A stretch of DNA of 21,104 nt from UBA1858 sp045106935 (GTDB taxonomy: Bacteria; Pseudomonadota; Gammaproteobacteria; UBA4575): positions 1 to 21,104 of the forward strand of contig JBGCFN010000028.1 of the NCBI GenBank assembly GCA_045106935.1. The letters are read 5' to 3'. This document shows positions 1-7,811 of the stretch, one piece after another. A program made the translations under genes and the position numbers. A model generated the notes under the pieces. It was not told the origin of the DNA. It ran no database searches and worked only from the letters and a program-made list of their open reading frames with translations. Position 1 is the first letter of the stretch. Every line of letters starts with the position of its first letter.

Positions 1-41
1 CTAACACTCTAGCATTCTCCATTATCTGCTTTATTTATAAG

Positions 42-59
42 CAAAAACTGTAGTTTTTG
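42..59. repeat. 8-bp perfect inverted repeat upstream of the M23 gene
   Basis: CAAAAACT at 42-49 and AGTTTTTG at 52-59 are exact reverse complements around a 2-bp centre. The repeat could be an operator or a small hairpin in the region upstream of the M23 gene. The gene to the left lies outside the window, so its role is open. Confidence 0.4.
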
Positions 60-101
60 TTCGTTCAGTAGGTTATCTTCCTCGTCTGCACACCTAATCA
101 A

Positions 102-130
102 TTGACGGTCTACTGGGTGCCGGCTATTTT
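102..130 (+). promoter_or_regulatory. Predicted sigma-70 promoter of the M23 peptidase gene
   Basis: TTGACG at 102-107 (five of six consensus bases) is followed after 17 bp by TATTTT at 125-130. Transcription would begin near 137, giving a leader of about 22 nt before the GTG start at 159. The leader contains a GGGAAGAG stretch that can act as a ribosome binding site. Confidence 0.5.
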
Positions 131-158
131 TAAGTAAAAAAACACTGGGAAGAGTTCT

Positions 159-1622
159 GTGCAATATCGATCACAATTGGACGTAGATTATAAGCAATCT
201 TCGCCATATAAATCGCAAAATAAACATCATTACATCCTCGCCGGAGGCATTGCGGCGGTCGTGCTCTCTATTATGGGCGTTGTTATCGCCAATGTTAGCC
301 CCTCACAAGATCCAATCGTTGTTGAAAAAACTGAGCAAGTAGACACACCTCAAGTCGACACTATCGCGCTAGCTCTGACAAGTAAATCGTCAGAAACCGA
401 CAACATTAAATATGCAGTCCCTTCTACCACGATTAATTCCAGCGCCAAAGAAGTCTCTATTCCAAACATTGAGCCTATCGCCACGTCAATACAAACCAGC
501 CAGGAAGAAGTCGCGCCGCAAATTGCAAAAATAGAAACAGTCACCATTAAACAAGGCGACACTTTATCTACCTTATTCAGTAAACGCGGACTTAACACTG
601 AGTTGCATAAAATTATGCTGCTTGGCGATCAGGTAAGAGAATTAAAATCAGTTTACCCAAACCAGAAACTTCATTTTCACATAGAGAATGAAAACTTACT
701 TGGCATTGAGCTAGAAACCAGCGTCAATCGCCGATTAAAAGTTATTAAGCAAGAACAAGACTATATTGTTGACGAAGTCGTTCGTGATTTCGAAACACGC
801 ACTCAAGTCTCCTCCTCCACTATTGAAAATTCTTTATTCCTTGCCGGAAAACGTGCGGGTTTATCCGATGCACTTATCATGGAATTAGCTAATGTATTTG
901 GCTGGGATATTGATTTTGCCTTGGACATTCGCACAGGCGATCAATTTAGTGTGGTGTTTGAAGAAAAATATCTCGATGGCGAGAAAATTAAAAATGGGGC
1001 AATTATCGCAGCAGAATTTATTAACGCAGGCGAAAGTTATCGAGCTGTCCGTTATACCGATAGCAAAGGAAATACAGATTACTACTCTCAGGATGGGCGC
1101 AGCATGCGCAAACCTTTTCTGCGCACGCCTGTTGATTTTGCCCGCATCAGTTCTGGCTTTAATTTAAAACGCAAACATCCTGTGCTAAATAGAATTCGCG
1201 CACATAAAGGGGTCGACTACGCTGCATCTACAGGCACACCAATTAAGGTGTCAGGTGATGGGAAAGTCATTCACCGCGGTAAAAAAGGCGGTTACGGCAG
1301 AACAATTATTATTAAACATGGCAGCCGATACAGCACCTTGTATGCACATATGCATAAATATGCAAAAAATACGCAAGTCGGCAAACGTGTCAAACAAGGG
1401 CAAATAATTGGTTATGTTGGCAAGAGCGGCTTGGCCACTGGCCCTCATTTACATTATGAATTCAGAGTCAATGGTGTCCATCGAAATCCATTAACTGTAA
1501 AACTTCCTGACGCCAGCCCATTACCAAAAAGCGAGATGGTTAGATTCAAGTCTGCCACCGCTGAACAATTTGCTCACTTAGATTTATACTCTTCTACTGT
1601 ACTCGCTCAGACTCAACACTAG
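159..1622 (+). CDS. mepM: Membrane-anchored M23 murein DD-endopeptidase (MepM/YebA type)
   Basis: This is a 487-residue zinc metallopeptidase expected to cut peptide cross-links in peptidoglycan from the periplasmic side. A short cytoplasmic N-terminus is followed by one membrane helix (about residues 25-46), a variable linker, an OapA/LysM-like domain (about 126-175) and a C-terminal LytM/M23 domain (about 335-450). The zinc motifs are intact: HxxxD at H349/D353, a YAH at 395-397 and HLH at 430-432. This domain order matches E. coli MepM and the Pseudomonas homologue beside anmK. The start is GTG with an upstream GGGAAGAG. anmK begins 11 bp after the stop, so the two are probably cotranscribed, which links wall cleavage with recycling. 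The gene symbol is by family resemblance. The substrate is inferred from the family. Confidence 0.9.
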   Translation: MQYRSQLDVDYKQSSPYKSQNKHHYILAGGIAAVVLSIMGVVIANVSPSQDPIVVEKTEQVDTPQVDTIALALTSKSSETDNIKYAVPSTTINSSAKEVSIPNIEPIATSIQTSQEEVAPQIAKIETVTIKQGDTLSTLFSKRGLNTELHKIMLLGDQVRELKSVYPNQKLHFHIENENLLGIELETSVNRRLKVIKQEQDYIVDEVVRDFETRTQVSSSTIENSLFLAGKRAGLSDALIMELANVFGWDIDFALDIRTGDQFSVVFEEKYLDGEKIKNGAIIAAEFINAGESYRAVRYTDSKGNTDYYSQDGRSMRKPFLRTPVDFARISSGFNLKRKHPVLNRIRAHKGVDYAASTGTPIKVSGDGKVIHRGKKGGYGRTIIIKHGSRYSTLYAHMHKYAKNTQVGKRVKQGQIIGYVGKSGLATGPHLHYEFRVNGVHRNPLTVKLPDASPLPKSEMVRFKSATAEQFAHLDLYSSTVLAQTQH

Positions 1623-1633
1623 CGTAGGCAAGT

Positions 1634-2740
1634 TTGGACAACGCATACATTGGATTAATCTCGGGCACTAGCACTGATGCCATAGATGCTGTTGCCGTTA
1701 CCATTGATGATCATAATAATATCCACGAACTTGCTTCACTTGCTTATCCAATTGAGCAAACCTTGCGAGATAAAATCTTTTCTATCCAAACAAATTCAAT
1801 TTCACTATCACAGATTGGCGAATTAGATACGCAAGTTGGTGAAGCATTTGCAAGTGCTGCACTGGCACTTATAGAAAGCAATAAATTAGACCCATCTACA
1901 ATTTGTGCTATTGGCAGTCATGGTCAAACCGTCAAGCATGATCCAACGAGTTCTCAACCCTATAGCCTTCAAATCGGCAACCCCAGCATTATCGCCGAAC
2001 GCACTAACATCACCACTGTCGCCGATTTTCGGCGCCGTGACATTGCTGCTGGCGGCCAGGGTGCACCGCTAGTGCTTGCCTTTCACCAAGCGTGGTTAGG
2101 CAAACATGCAAACTCTGCCGTACTTAACATGGGAGGTATTGCCAATATCACTGTGTTGGCTGATCAAAGCTCCCAACCACGTTTGGGATTTGACACAGGT
2201 CCCGCGAACACTTTATTAGATGCGTGGACACGAAAACATTTAAACAAAACATTTGATGAAAATGGGCAGTGGTCCAAATCAGGAAAAACTAATCAACAGT
2301 TACTCGACAGCTTAATGAAGCATCCTTTTTTTAGAAAAGTCCCGCCCAAATCTGCTGATATAAGCCAATTCAATTTGTCTTGGTTAGAAAATTTTTTGCG
2401 CTTATTCCCTGACATTGAAGCTAAAGATGTTGCAGCTACATTAATTGACCTGACCATTGCTAGTATCAAAAATGCATTGTCTGCATGGGCTACAGGAACC
2501 AAGCAAGTCATTGCCTGTGGGGGCGGTTGTCGAAATGAATACTTAATGCATGAACTATCAAAACGCATTTATCCAATACGCTTAACAACTACAAAGGAAT
2601 TTGGGATTGATGTGGATTGGGTAGAAGCGACCGCTTTTGCTTGGCTTGCCAAACAGACGCTAGAAAAGAAACCAGGTAACGCTCACCATTCTACCGGGGC
2701 AAAACACCCTTGCGTTTTAGGTGGCATCTACTACAAATAA
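1634..2740 (+). CDS. anmK: Anhydro-N-acetylmuramic acid kinase
   Basis: This 368-residue cytoplasmic kinase opens the 1,6-anhydro ring and phosphorylates anhMurNAc to MurNAc-6-phosphate during peptidoglycan recycling. The length matches E. coli AnmK (369). The N-terminus carries the ATP-binding GTSTD motif (residues 11-15). GSHGQT (94-99), the GGQGAPL loop (140-146), NMGGIAN (165-171) and GFDTGP with the catalytic Asp near 187 are all present, and CGGGCRN lies near the C-terminus. The start is a TTG at 1634, chosen because it places the family's N-terminal motif correctly; the ribosome site is weak. It follows the endopeptidase gene by 11 bp and ends just before a strong terminator. Confidence 0.96.
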   Translation: MDNAYIGLISGTSTDAIDAVAVTIDDHNNIHELASLAYPIEQTLRDKIFSIQTNSISLSQIGELDTQVGEAFASAALALIESNKLDPSTICAIGSHGQTVKHDPTSSQPYSLQIGNPSIIAERTNITTVADFRRRDIAAGGQGAPLVLAFHQAWLGKHANSAVLNMGGIANITVLADQSSQPRLGFDTGPANTLLDAWTRKHLNKTFDENGQWSKSGKTNQQLLDSLMKHPFFRKVPPKSADISQFNLSWLENFLRLFPDIEAKDVAATLIDLTIASIKNALSAWATGTKQVIACGGGCRNEYLMHELSKRIYPIRLTTTKEFGIDVDWVEATAFAWLAKQTLEKKPGNAHHSTGAKHPCVLGGIYYK

Positions 2741-2747
2741 TGAATCC

Positions 2748-2777
2748 AAAAAAAAGCCCGCATAAGCGGGCTTTTTT
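2748..2777. terminator. Bidirectional intrinsic terminator between anmK and erpA
   Basis: A GCCCGC/GCGGGC stem (2756-2761 and 2766-2771) with an ATAA loop is flanked by eight A on the left and six T on the right, so it can terminate anmK on the plus strand and erpA on the minus strand. It lies in the 55 bp between two convergent genes. Confidence 0.95.
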
Positions 2778-2795
2778 ATTCTTTAATCTTGTTCG

Positions 2796-3161
2796 CTAGG
2801 TTGAGAAAGAAGACCCACAACCGCAGGTTGTTTTTGCATTTGGATTACGTATCACAAATTGCGCCCCTTCCAAGCCTTCAGAATAATCAATCTCAGCACC
2901 GACCAAGTATTGATAACTCATTGGGTCAATCAACAATACCACCCCGCCATTTTCTACTGAGGTGTCTCCATCTTGTAATTCTTCATCAAACGTAAAGCCA
3001 TATTGGAAACCTGAACATCCACCGCCAGATACAAATACTCTTAGCTTTAGATTATCATTTTTTTCTTCTTCAATAAGTTGTTTGACTTTACCAGCAGCCG
3101 CATCAGTAAAAACTAATGGGACTGGCATCCCTGAATCAGCGGCAGTTTGATTAGACGCCAT
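2796..3161 (-). CDS. erpA: Iron-sulfur cluster insertion protein ErpA (A-type carrier)
   Basis: This 121-residue A-type carrier delivers iron-sulfur clusters to apoproteins. The three conserved cysteines are present: C49 in GGGCSGFQYGF and C113/C115 in the C-terminal CGCGSSF. The reading frame can extend to a TTG at 3185, but the ATG at 3161 is preferred because GGAGAAGG lies six bases upstream and the resulting protein matches the family length (E. coli 114). A promoter lies upstream and a terminator isolates it from the bactofilin operon, so it is probably transcribed alone. ErpA rather than IscA is indicated by the 'YGFTFDE' region and by the anmK/argC neighbourhood. Confidence 0.95.
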   Translation of the reverse strand: MASNQTAADSGMPVPLVFTDAAAGKVKQLIEEEKNDNLKLRVFVSGGGCSGFQYGFTFDEELQDGDTSVENGGVVLLIDPMSYQYLVGAEIDYSEGLEGAQFVIRNPNAKTTCGCGSSFST

Positions 3162-3197
3162 GTGACCTTCTCCGTTTATATTCAATAACTAAGCAAA

Positions 3198-3226
3198 AGA
3201 TTACAGAACCCGACTATTTTGGTCAA
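3198..3226 (-). promoter_or_regulatory. Predicted erpA promoter
   Basis: Reading the minus strand, TTGACC (3226-3221) is followed after exactly 17 bp by TAATCT (3203-3198). Transcription would start about 30 bp upstream of the erpA ATG at 3161. I looked for an IscR site here and did not find a convincing one. Confidence 0.5.
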
Positions 3227-3264
3227 CTACTCTAAACGGGGGTTAGCTATTACTGATGAGATAG

Positions 3265-3288
3265 AAAAAATAGCTTATTTAGCTATTT
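3265..3288 (-). terminator. Intrinsic terminator overlapping the bactofilin stop codon
   Basis: On the minus strand an AAATAGCT/AGCTATTT stem (3288-3281 and 3275-3268) with a 5-nt loop runs into a run of six T (A tract at 3265-3270). The 5' arm contains the last codons of the bactofilin gene and the loop side holds its TAA. The stem is AT-rich but perfect over 8 bp. Confidence 0.7.
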
Positions 3289-3746
3289 CCTGCAGTTAAG
3301 TTGACTTCATCAGCACCTGAGCCAACATCGGCTGAATCAGATTTAGCTTTTTTATCTGAAGACTGATTTGCATTGGCCTTAACCGACTGAACAGATTGAT
3401 GAATCAAACTGCCATTAACTTCGGCTCCCACTTCCATCTCTAAGAGCTTGTAATAAACATTCCCTTTCACTTTCGCATGTTGAGCCATTTCTAGTGTTGC
3501 TGTGGAATAGACATCCCCTTCGATCGTGCCATTTAATATCACCACTGGCCCTTTTACATCGCCTTCAACACGCCCTTTCTCACTCACAATCAACACAGTC
3601 TTTTCATTGCTTTCTGCAATCAAGTCACCTTGGACTTTGCCTTCAATATGCAATCCACCACGATAGTGAATATCACCCTTAACGACTGTGTTCTTTCCTA
3701 TCAAGGTATCAATTTGTGCTGCTTTTATTTTCTTTTTACCGAACAT
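3279..3746 (-). CDS. Bactofilin (polymer-forming cytoskeletal protein)
   Basis: This 155-residue protein has a core of short beta-helix repeats (about residues 11-118), with repeated units such as VVKGDI, HIEGKVQGDL, RVEGDV and TIEGDV, followed by a polar, probably disordered tail. Bactofilins self-assemble into filaments without nucleotide and organise envelope or peptidoglycan enzymes. The frame is open further upstream into the preceding gene, but the ATG at 3746 is preferred: it lies one base after that gene's stop, has GGGAG about 7 nt upstream, and gives the usual short MFGKKK-type N-terminus. It is the last gene of an argC / coiled-coil protein / bactofilin operon and has its own terminator. 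Confidence 0.93.
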   Translation of the reverse strand: MFGKKKIKAAQIDTLIGKNTVVKGDIHYRGGLHIEGKVQGDLIAESNEKTVLIVSEKGRVEGDVKGPVVILNGTIEGDVYSTATLEMAQHAKVKGNVYYKLLEMEVGAEVNGSLIHQSVQSVKANANQSSDKKAKSDSADVGSGADEVNLTAGNS

Positions 3747-3747
3747 G

Positions 3748-4500
3748 CTAACTCCCACTAATGAGTTCATTCCAAGAATAAGATATTTGAATAGGTTGCT
3801 TTGATTTCGACTCTGGTTCAACTTCTACCAATATTTTTTTAGGTTCAAAATTTTCAGGCAATTCAAAAGCACCATTCAGTCTTTGAAAGTATTTGAATGA
3901 ATATTTAATTGCGTCACCCGATGTCGCGTCTATATCAAATACTTCAATTCTATGCATTTCACCATTTTGTTTACCATCAATGGTGACATTTACTTTCCCC
4001 TTTGCAACACGTTTACTACGACTAGACTGAGTTAAAAGGAAATCATAATAATATTCACTTTCACCTGCTGATCGCAGACTAAAATCACGCAACTCGACAC
4101 CGACTTTCGCCTTTTCTGGCGCTAACAAACTACGGTAGAAAACCAGTTCTTCAGTCAACTTGAGTATCTGCATTTCCTTTTCGCGCAGCGTTTGCTTAGT
4201 TTGCTCTGCCGCCTCTAGCTCGACCTGTGTAGAACGAGTTAAACGTGCAACCTCTCGGCGCAAAGATTTTAAGTCTTTATTGGCTTTAGTTAAGTCAACG
4301 CGCAATTCAGCAACACTTTGCTCATTGTCCTCAAATGGCAAATCAATCCCAGCAGCACCGACTGAATAAAACGCCCATGCCACTGATACTGCGGCCAAGA
4401 TCGATACCAGGATTTGAATTCTTTTCACCCCTGGGTGATACGCACTCATAGAGATTTTCTCTAGTTGCGGAACTTGAACTTTGACTTTAGCTTTTTTCAT
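3748..4500 (-). CDS. Single-pass membrane protein with coiled coil (DUF6776-like)
   Basis: This 250-residue protein has a basic cytoplasmic N-terminus, one transmembrane helix (about residues 28-50), a charged heptad-rich coiled coil (about 60-120) and a C-terminal periplasmic domain (about 125-250) with many beta-prone segments. It resembles the conserved gene found between argC and bactofilin in Pseudomonas, now called DUF6776; I recall this by position and architecture only. Its function is unknown. Fixed linkage to a bactofilin suggests it could connect the filament to the envelope, which is inference. It starts 17 bp after argC ends and its stop lies one base before the bactofilin ATG. 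No strong ribosome site precedes the ATG at 4500. Confidence 0.8.
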   Translation of the reverse strand: MKKAKVKVQVPQLEKISMSAYHPGVKRIQILVSILAAVSVAWAFYSVGAAGIDLPFEDNEQSVAELRVDLTKANKDLKSLRREVARLTRSTQVELEAAEQTKQTLREKEMQILKLTEELVFYRSLLAPEKAKVGVELRDFSLRSAGESEYYYDFLLTQSSRSKRVAKGKVNVTIDGKQNGEMHRIEVFDIDATSGDAIKYSFKYFQRLNGAFELPENFEPKKILVEVEPESKSKQPIQISYSWNELISGS

Positions 4501-4517
4501 ACAAACTCAACAATCAC

Positions 4518-5549
4518 CTAAGGTAACAACCCGATTGCTTCTATGCCTAATGACTCTGATAAACCGCACATAATATTCATATTCTGTATGGCTTGCCCGG
4601 CGGCGCCTTTAACTAAATTATCAATCACAGATAAAACAACCACCTGTTCTTTTGACACACGATTCACTGAAATAACACAGTGATTTGTCGCACGCACCGC
4701 GCGCGTTTCAGGATGCATGCCTGCATCCAATACCGTCACAAATGCTTCATTCTCATAACGTTGACGATACAACGCCGTCAAATCATCAACATCATTATTA
4801 GCAAACGCATACAGTGTTGCATGAATACCACGATTCATAGGCAACAAATGAGGAACAAAGGTTAATTGTGCTTGCTCAGCGGGTAATACACTACTGAGAA
4901 TAGCGCTGATCTCCGGAAGGTGTCGATGACCACCAATTCCGTAGGCTTTGAAATTCTCACTCACTTCTGAGTGTAATGCGCCAACATTTGCGCCACGTCC
5001 TGCGCCACTCACCCCTGATTTTGTATCAGCAATGAGTCGTGAAGGATCAACTAACTGTTTTTCTAATAATGGCAAAAATCCTAATATTACAGATGTTGGG
5101 TAACAGCCAGGATTAGCAATCAAGCGCGCGTCTTTAATTGCTGATCTATTTAGCTCTGGCAACCCATAAACCGCTTCATCGACCAAATCAGGACAAGCAT
5201 GCTTCTCTCCATACCATTGCTGCCATGTCTCCACATCTTTAATACGAAAGTCAGCTGCCAGATCGATTACTCGCTTTCCTGCCGCTAATAATTGTGGCGT
5301 CATTTTCATGGCCGTGCCATTTGGCGTTGCAAAGAAAATTAATTCGCAATTAGATAACACCTCAAGAGAAGGTTCTTGAAATGTAAGATTAGACAAGCCA
5401 AAAAAACTTGGGACTAATTCAGACAATGATCTGCCTGCTTCACTACGCGAAGTGATCGCTGTAATTTCCACTTGAGGGTGAGCATGCAGCAATCGAATCA
5501 ACTCGATTCCGGTATAGCCCGTGCCACCAACAATCCCAACTTTTATCAT
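4518..5549 (-). CDS. argC: N-acetyl-gamma-glutamyl-phosphate reductase
   Basis: This 343-residue NADPH-dependent reductase carries out the third step of arginine synthesis, converting N-acetylglutamyl-phosphate to the semialdehyde. The Rossmann start GIVGGTGYTG (5-14), the catalytic cysteine C149 in ANPGCYPT, and the GGHRHLPEI segment containing the active-site histidine are all visible, and the length is that of type-1 ArgC. The start ATG at 5549 has TAGGAA about 7 nt upstream. It leads an operon with the two downstream envelope genes and is divergent from the CLC gene across 83 bp. I saw no good arginine-repressor box in that gap. Confidence 0.97.
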   Translation of the reverse strand: MIKVGIVGGTGYTGIELIRLLHAHPQVEITAITSRSEAGRSLSELVPSFFGLSNLTFQEPSLEVLSNCELIFFATPNGTAMKMTPQLLAAGKRVIDLAADFRIKDVETWQQWYGEKHACPDLVDEAVYGLPELNRSAIKDARLIANPGCYPTSVILGFLPLLEKQLVDPSRLIADTKSGVSGAGRGANVGALHSEVSENFKAYGIGGHRHLPEISAILSSVLPAEQAQLTFVPHLLPMNRGIHATLYAFANNDVDDLTALYRQRYENEAFVTVLDAGMHPETRAVRATNHCVISVNRVSKEQVVVLSVIDNLVKGAAGQAIQNMNIMCGLSESLGIEAIGLLP

Positions 5550-5598
5550 GTTCCTAAATCCTAATTAAATTCATATGCTTTTGTGAATCACTTTTAAA

Positions 5599-5626
5599 TT
5601 CGCATCTGTGATTAGCGTGGCATAAT
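5599..5626 (+). promoter_or_regulatory. Extended -10 promoter placing the start site on the clc ATG
   Basis: CATAAT at 5621-5626 (five of six bases) is preceded directly by TGG, an extended -10 element, with a moderate -35 TTCGCA at 5599-5604 and a 16-bp spacer. Seven bases after the -10 is 5633, the A of the clc start codon. No Shine-Dalgarno sequence is present, so the mRNA is predicted to be leaderless. Confidence 0.5.
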
Positions 5627-5632
5627 ACACGC

Positions 5633-7384
5633 ATGAAGCTCAAGCTGCCGCTAAGTCACAGAATTAACAATAGTTTAGACGAATTTCGTCTACAAACCGC
5701 TAAACCCGACGCCTTAATTCAATCATCTCTATTAGGCTTATTAGTTGGATTATTAGTTGGCGGCATTCTTGTTGTGTTTATTTTGATCATAGATTATTCA
5801 CTTGGTTTCTGGCTGCCAAACAATAATGCAGAAAACTTTGAAGCTTTACCTCCCATCTCCAGGCTGATAGCACCAATTATTGGCTCAATAATACTGGCGA
5901 TTTTATTTAAGCTAGTCGCAAAAGACGACTCTGCGGTTGGCGTTGTCAATGTATTAGAACGACTTCGCTACCACCAAGGGTACCTAAGATTTCGAAGTTT
6001 TATCCTTCAGTTCATCGGCGCAAGCATTGCGCTTGTTAGTGGACAATCAATGGGCCGAGAAGGCCCCGCTATTCATTTGGGCGCCTACGTAGGTAGCGCG
6101 CTTAGCCAATCTTTAGGATTACCCAATAACGCTATTCGAACATTAGTTGCCTGTGGTGCAGCCGCAGCTATTTCTGCTGCATTTAATACTCCGCTTGCTG
6201 GGGTTATTTTTGCCATGGAAATTATTATGGTGGAATACACTTTTGCTAGCTTTATTCCGATTATTATTTCTGCCGTTGCAGCCACCGGCGTATCACGCAG
6301 TTTTTTAGGCAATGAGCCACTCGTGGCCTTTATCAACATTCCCTCAATTTCATTAACCGAAATACCTTTTGTCATATTGATCGGTCTATTAGTGGGAATT
6401 GTATCTACTTCTTTTACAACACTCATTGGTTACATCACTAAATTGTCACAGCCCTTCAATCTAAACATTAGATTTATTTTGGCTGGCAGCGCGACAGGTA
6501 TGATTGCGGTGCTTATACCCCAAATAATGGGATTAGGTTATGACACTTTGAATCAAGCCGTATTAGGTCAGATTCCTATAGTGTTATTACTCTCCATTAT
6601 GCTTGCTAAATTAATAGCCACTGCCATCTCTGTTGGCTGTGGAATGCCAGCAGGCTTAATTGGCCCAAGTTTGGTGATTGGTGCAACCTGCGGATCACTC
6701 ATGGCCATTTTCTTACATCAAACAATGGGTATACCTTTAGAAAATACTAGTTTGTATGCATTGATTGGCATGAGCGCCATGATGGGAGCTTGCTTGCAAG
6801 CACCACTCGCCGCACTAACCGCGGTGTTTGAAATTACGGCCAACCATTCAGTTATCTGGCCAAGCATGCTAGCTATTGTTGTTGCACAATTAATTAGTCG
6901 GCAGTTATTTAAGCAACCACCTGTATTCGATTTACTATTAAAAGTACGCGGATTAGATTTTCAAGAAGACCCAATTACGCAGTCCTTACAAAGAACAGGC
7001 ATCGCTCAAGCCATGAGTCGCAGCTTTGCTTTACTTCCACACATGACCAACTTAAATCATGCGCTGGGTGCGCTAGAAAATAATCCGCAGTGGATTTGCA
7101 TCCAAGACGGTCATGTACCCATGGCAATCATTAGAGGCGTTGATCTTATTCAATACTTAGAACATGAAAACAACGGCGAAGATGATATTGATTTAATGAA
7201 AATTCCAGCAAAAAGATTGCAAATTTCATCCATTGATCTTCGCGCAACACTCGCCAAGGCAAGAGAAACATTCATCGAAGACACACCAGAAGCACTTTGT
7301 GTGACACATTGGAATAGAAATGCTCCACGCTATATATACGGCATACTCACTCGCGAACAATTTGAACAGTTATATATGAGGTAA
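5633..7384 (+). CDS. CLC-family anion channel or exchanger with atypical ion-site residues
   Basis: This 583-residue polytopic membrane protein has the CLC core (about residues 30-440) and a cytoplasmic C-terminal region of CBS type (about 450-583, degenerate). The GREGP motif with the gating glutamate E143 and the FNTPLAGVIF segment (185-194) identify the family. Three usual features differ. The GSGIP motif is replaced by AVGVV (101-105). The internal proton-path glutamate (E. coli E203) aligns with I197. The central tyrosine (E. coli Y445) aligns with F432. This suggests altered selectivity or channel-like transport, but it may be normal for this subfamily. hemJ follows after 4 bp. The start ATG has no ribosome site and fits leaderless translation. 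Confidence 0.93.
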   Translation: MKLKLPLSHRINNSLDEFRLQTAKPDALIQSSLLGLLVGLLVGGILVVFILIIDYSLGFWLPNNNAENFEALPPISRLIAPIIGSIILAILFKLVAKDDSAVGVVNVLERLRYHQGYLRFRSFILQFIGASIALVSGQSMGREGPAIHLGAYVGSALSQSLGLPNNAIRTLVACGAAAAISAAFNTPLAGVIFAMEIIMVEYTFASFIPIIISAVAATGVSRSFLGNEPLVAFINIPSISLTEIPFVILIGLLVGIVSTSFTTLIGYITKLSQPFNLNIRFILAGSATGMIAVLIPQIMGLGYDTLNQAVLGQIPIVLLLSIMLAKLIATAISVGCGMPAGLIGPSLVIGATCGSLMAIFLHQTMGIPLENTSLYALIGMSAMMGACLQAPLAALTAVFEITANHSVIWPSMLAIVVAQLISRQLFKQPPVFDLLLKVRGLDFQEDPITQSLQRTGIAQAMSRSFALLPHMTNLNHALGALENNPQWICIQDGHVPMAIIRGVDLIQYLEHENNGEDDIDLMKIPAKRLQISSIDLRATLAKARETFIEDTPEALCVTHWNRNAPRYIYGILTREQFEQLYMR

Positions 7385-7388
7385 GCAA

Positions 7389-7811
7389 ATGCTTTGGATT
7401 AAGTCTTTACATATTATCTTTATGGTCACCTGGTTTGCAGGACTATTTTATCTGCCGCGTTTATTTGTTTATCACGCCATGTCTGAAGACCAAATCAGTA
7501 ACGAGCGATTCAAAGTGATGGAAAGAAAATTATTCTTTGGCATTATGACGCCTGGCGCGGTACTCACGATTGCGTTTGGTCTATGGTTGCTCATCCCTGC
7601 TTGGGATGCTTATATGGTTGGCTATTGGATGCACGTCAAATTAGGCTTAATTTGGCTGTTAGTTTTTTATCATATCTGGTGCGGCTTTCTAGTTAAATCT
7701 TTTAAAAATGACTGTAACACCAAATCGCACGTTTGGTTTAGGTGGTTTAACGAAGCACCTGTTCTTGCCTTAATTGCTATAGTTATTCTTGTTGTTGTTA
7801 AACCGTTCTAA
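7389..7811 (+). CDS. hemJ: Protoporphyrinogen IX oxidase HemJ
   Basis: This 140-residue integral membrane protein with four helices belongs to the HemJ/UPF0093 family that oxidises protoporphyrinogen IX to protoporphyrin IX in haem synthesis. Family hallmarks are the N-terminal LHIIFMVTWFAGLFYLPR region with the conserved H8 (a haem ligand in studied HemJ), YH near 28-29, and the MHVKL segment near 91-95. The ribosome site GAGGTAA overlaps the end of clc, and the 4-bp gap indicates translational coupling. The 3' end overlaps the convergent membrane-protein gene by 14 bp. HemJ is typical of gammaproteobacteria that lack HemG and HemY. Confidence 0.93.
   Translation: MLWIKSLHIIFMVTWFAGLFYLPRLFVYHAMSEDQISNERFKVMERKLFFGIMTPGAVLTIAFGLWLLIPAWDAYMVGYWMHVKLGLIWLLVFYHIWCGFLVKSFKNDCNTKSHVWFRWFNEAPVLALIAIVILVVVKPF

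Noticed and set aside
1..22. A possible minus-strand gene start (ATG at 22-20) reading out of the window
   Set aside because: Only seven codons are visible and no family motif can be recognised, so it cannot be called.
2796..3185. Longer erpA from a TTG at 3185
   Set aside because: The ATG at 3161 has a strong GGAGAAGG site, which lies inside the longer version, and gives the normal family length.
3205..3230. IscR type-2 site upstream of erpA
   Set aside because: The CC and GG half-site spacing does not match the known consensus.
5584..5604. Arginine repressor box between argC and clc
   Set aside because: TGAAT and ATTCG half-sites are present, but they are nine bases apart instead of four and the second is imperfect.
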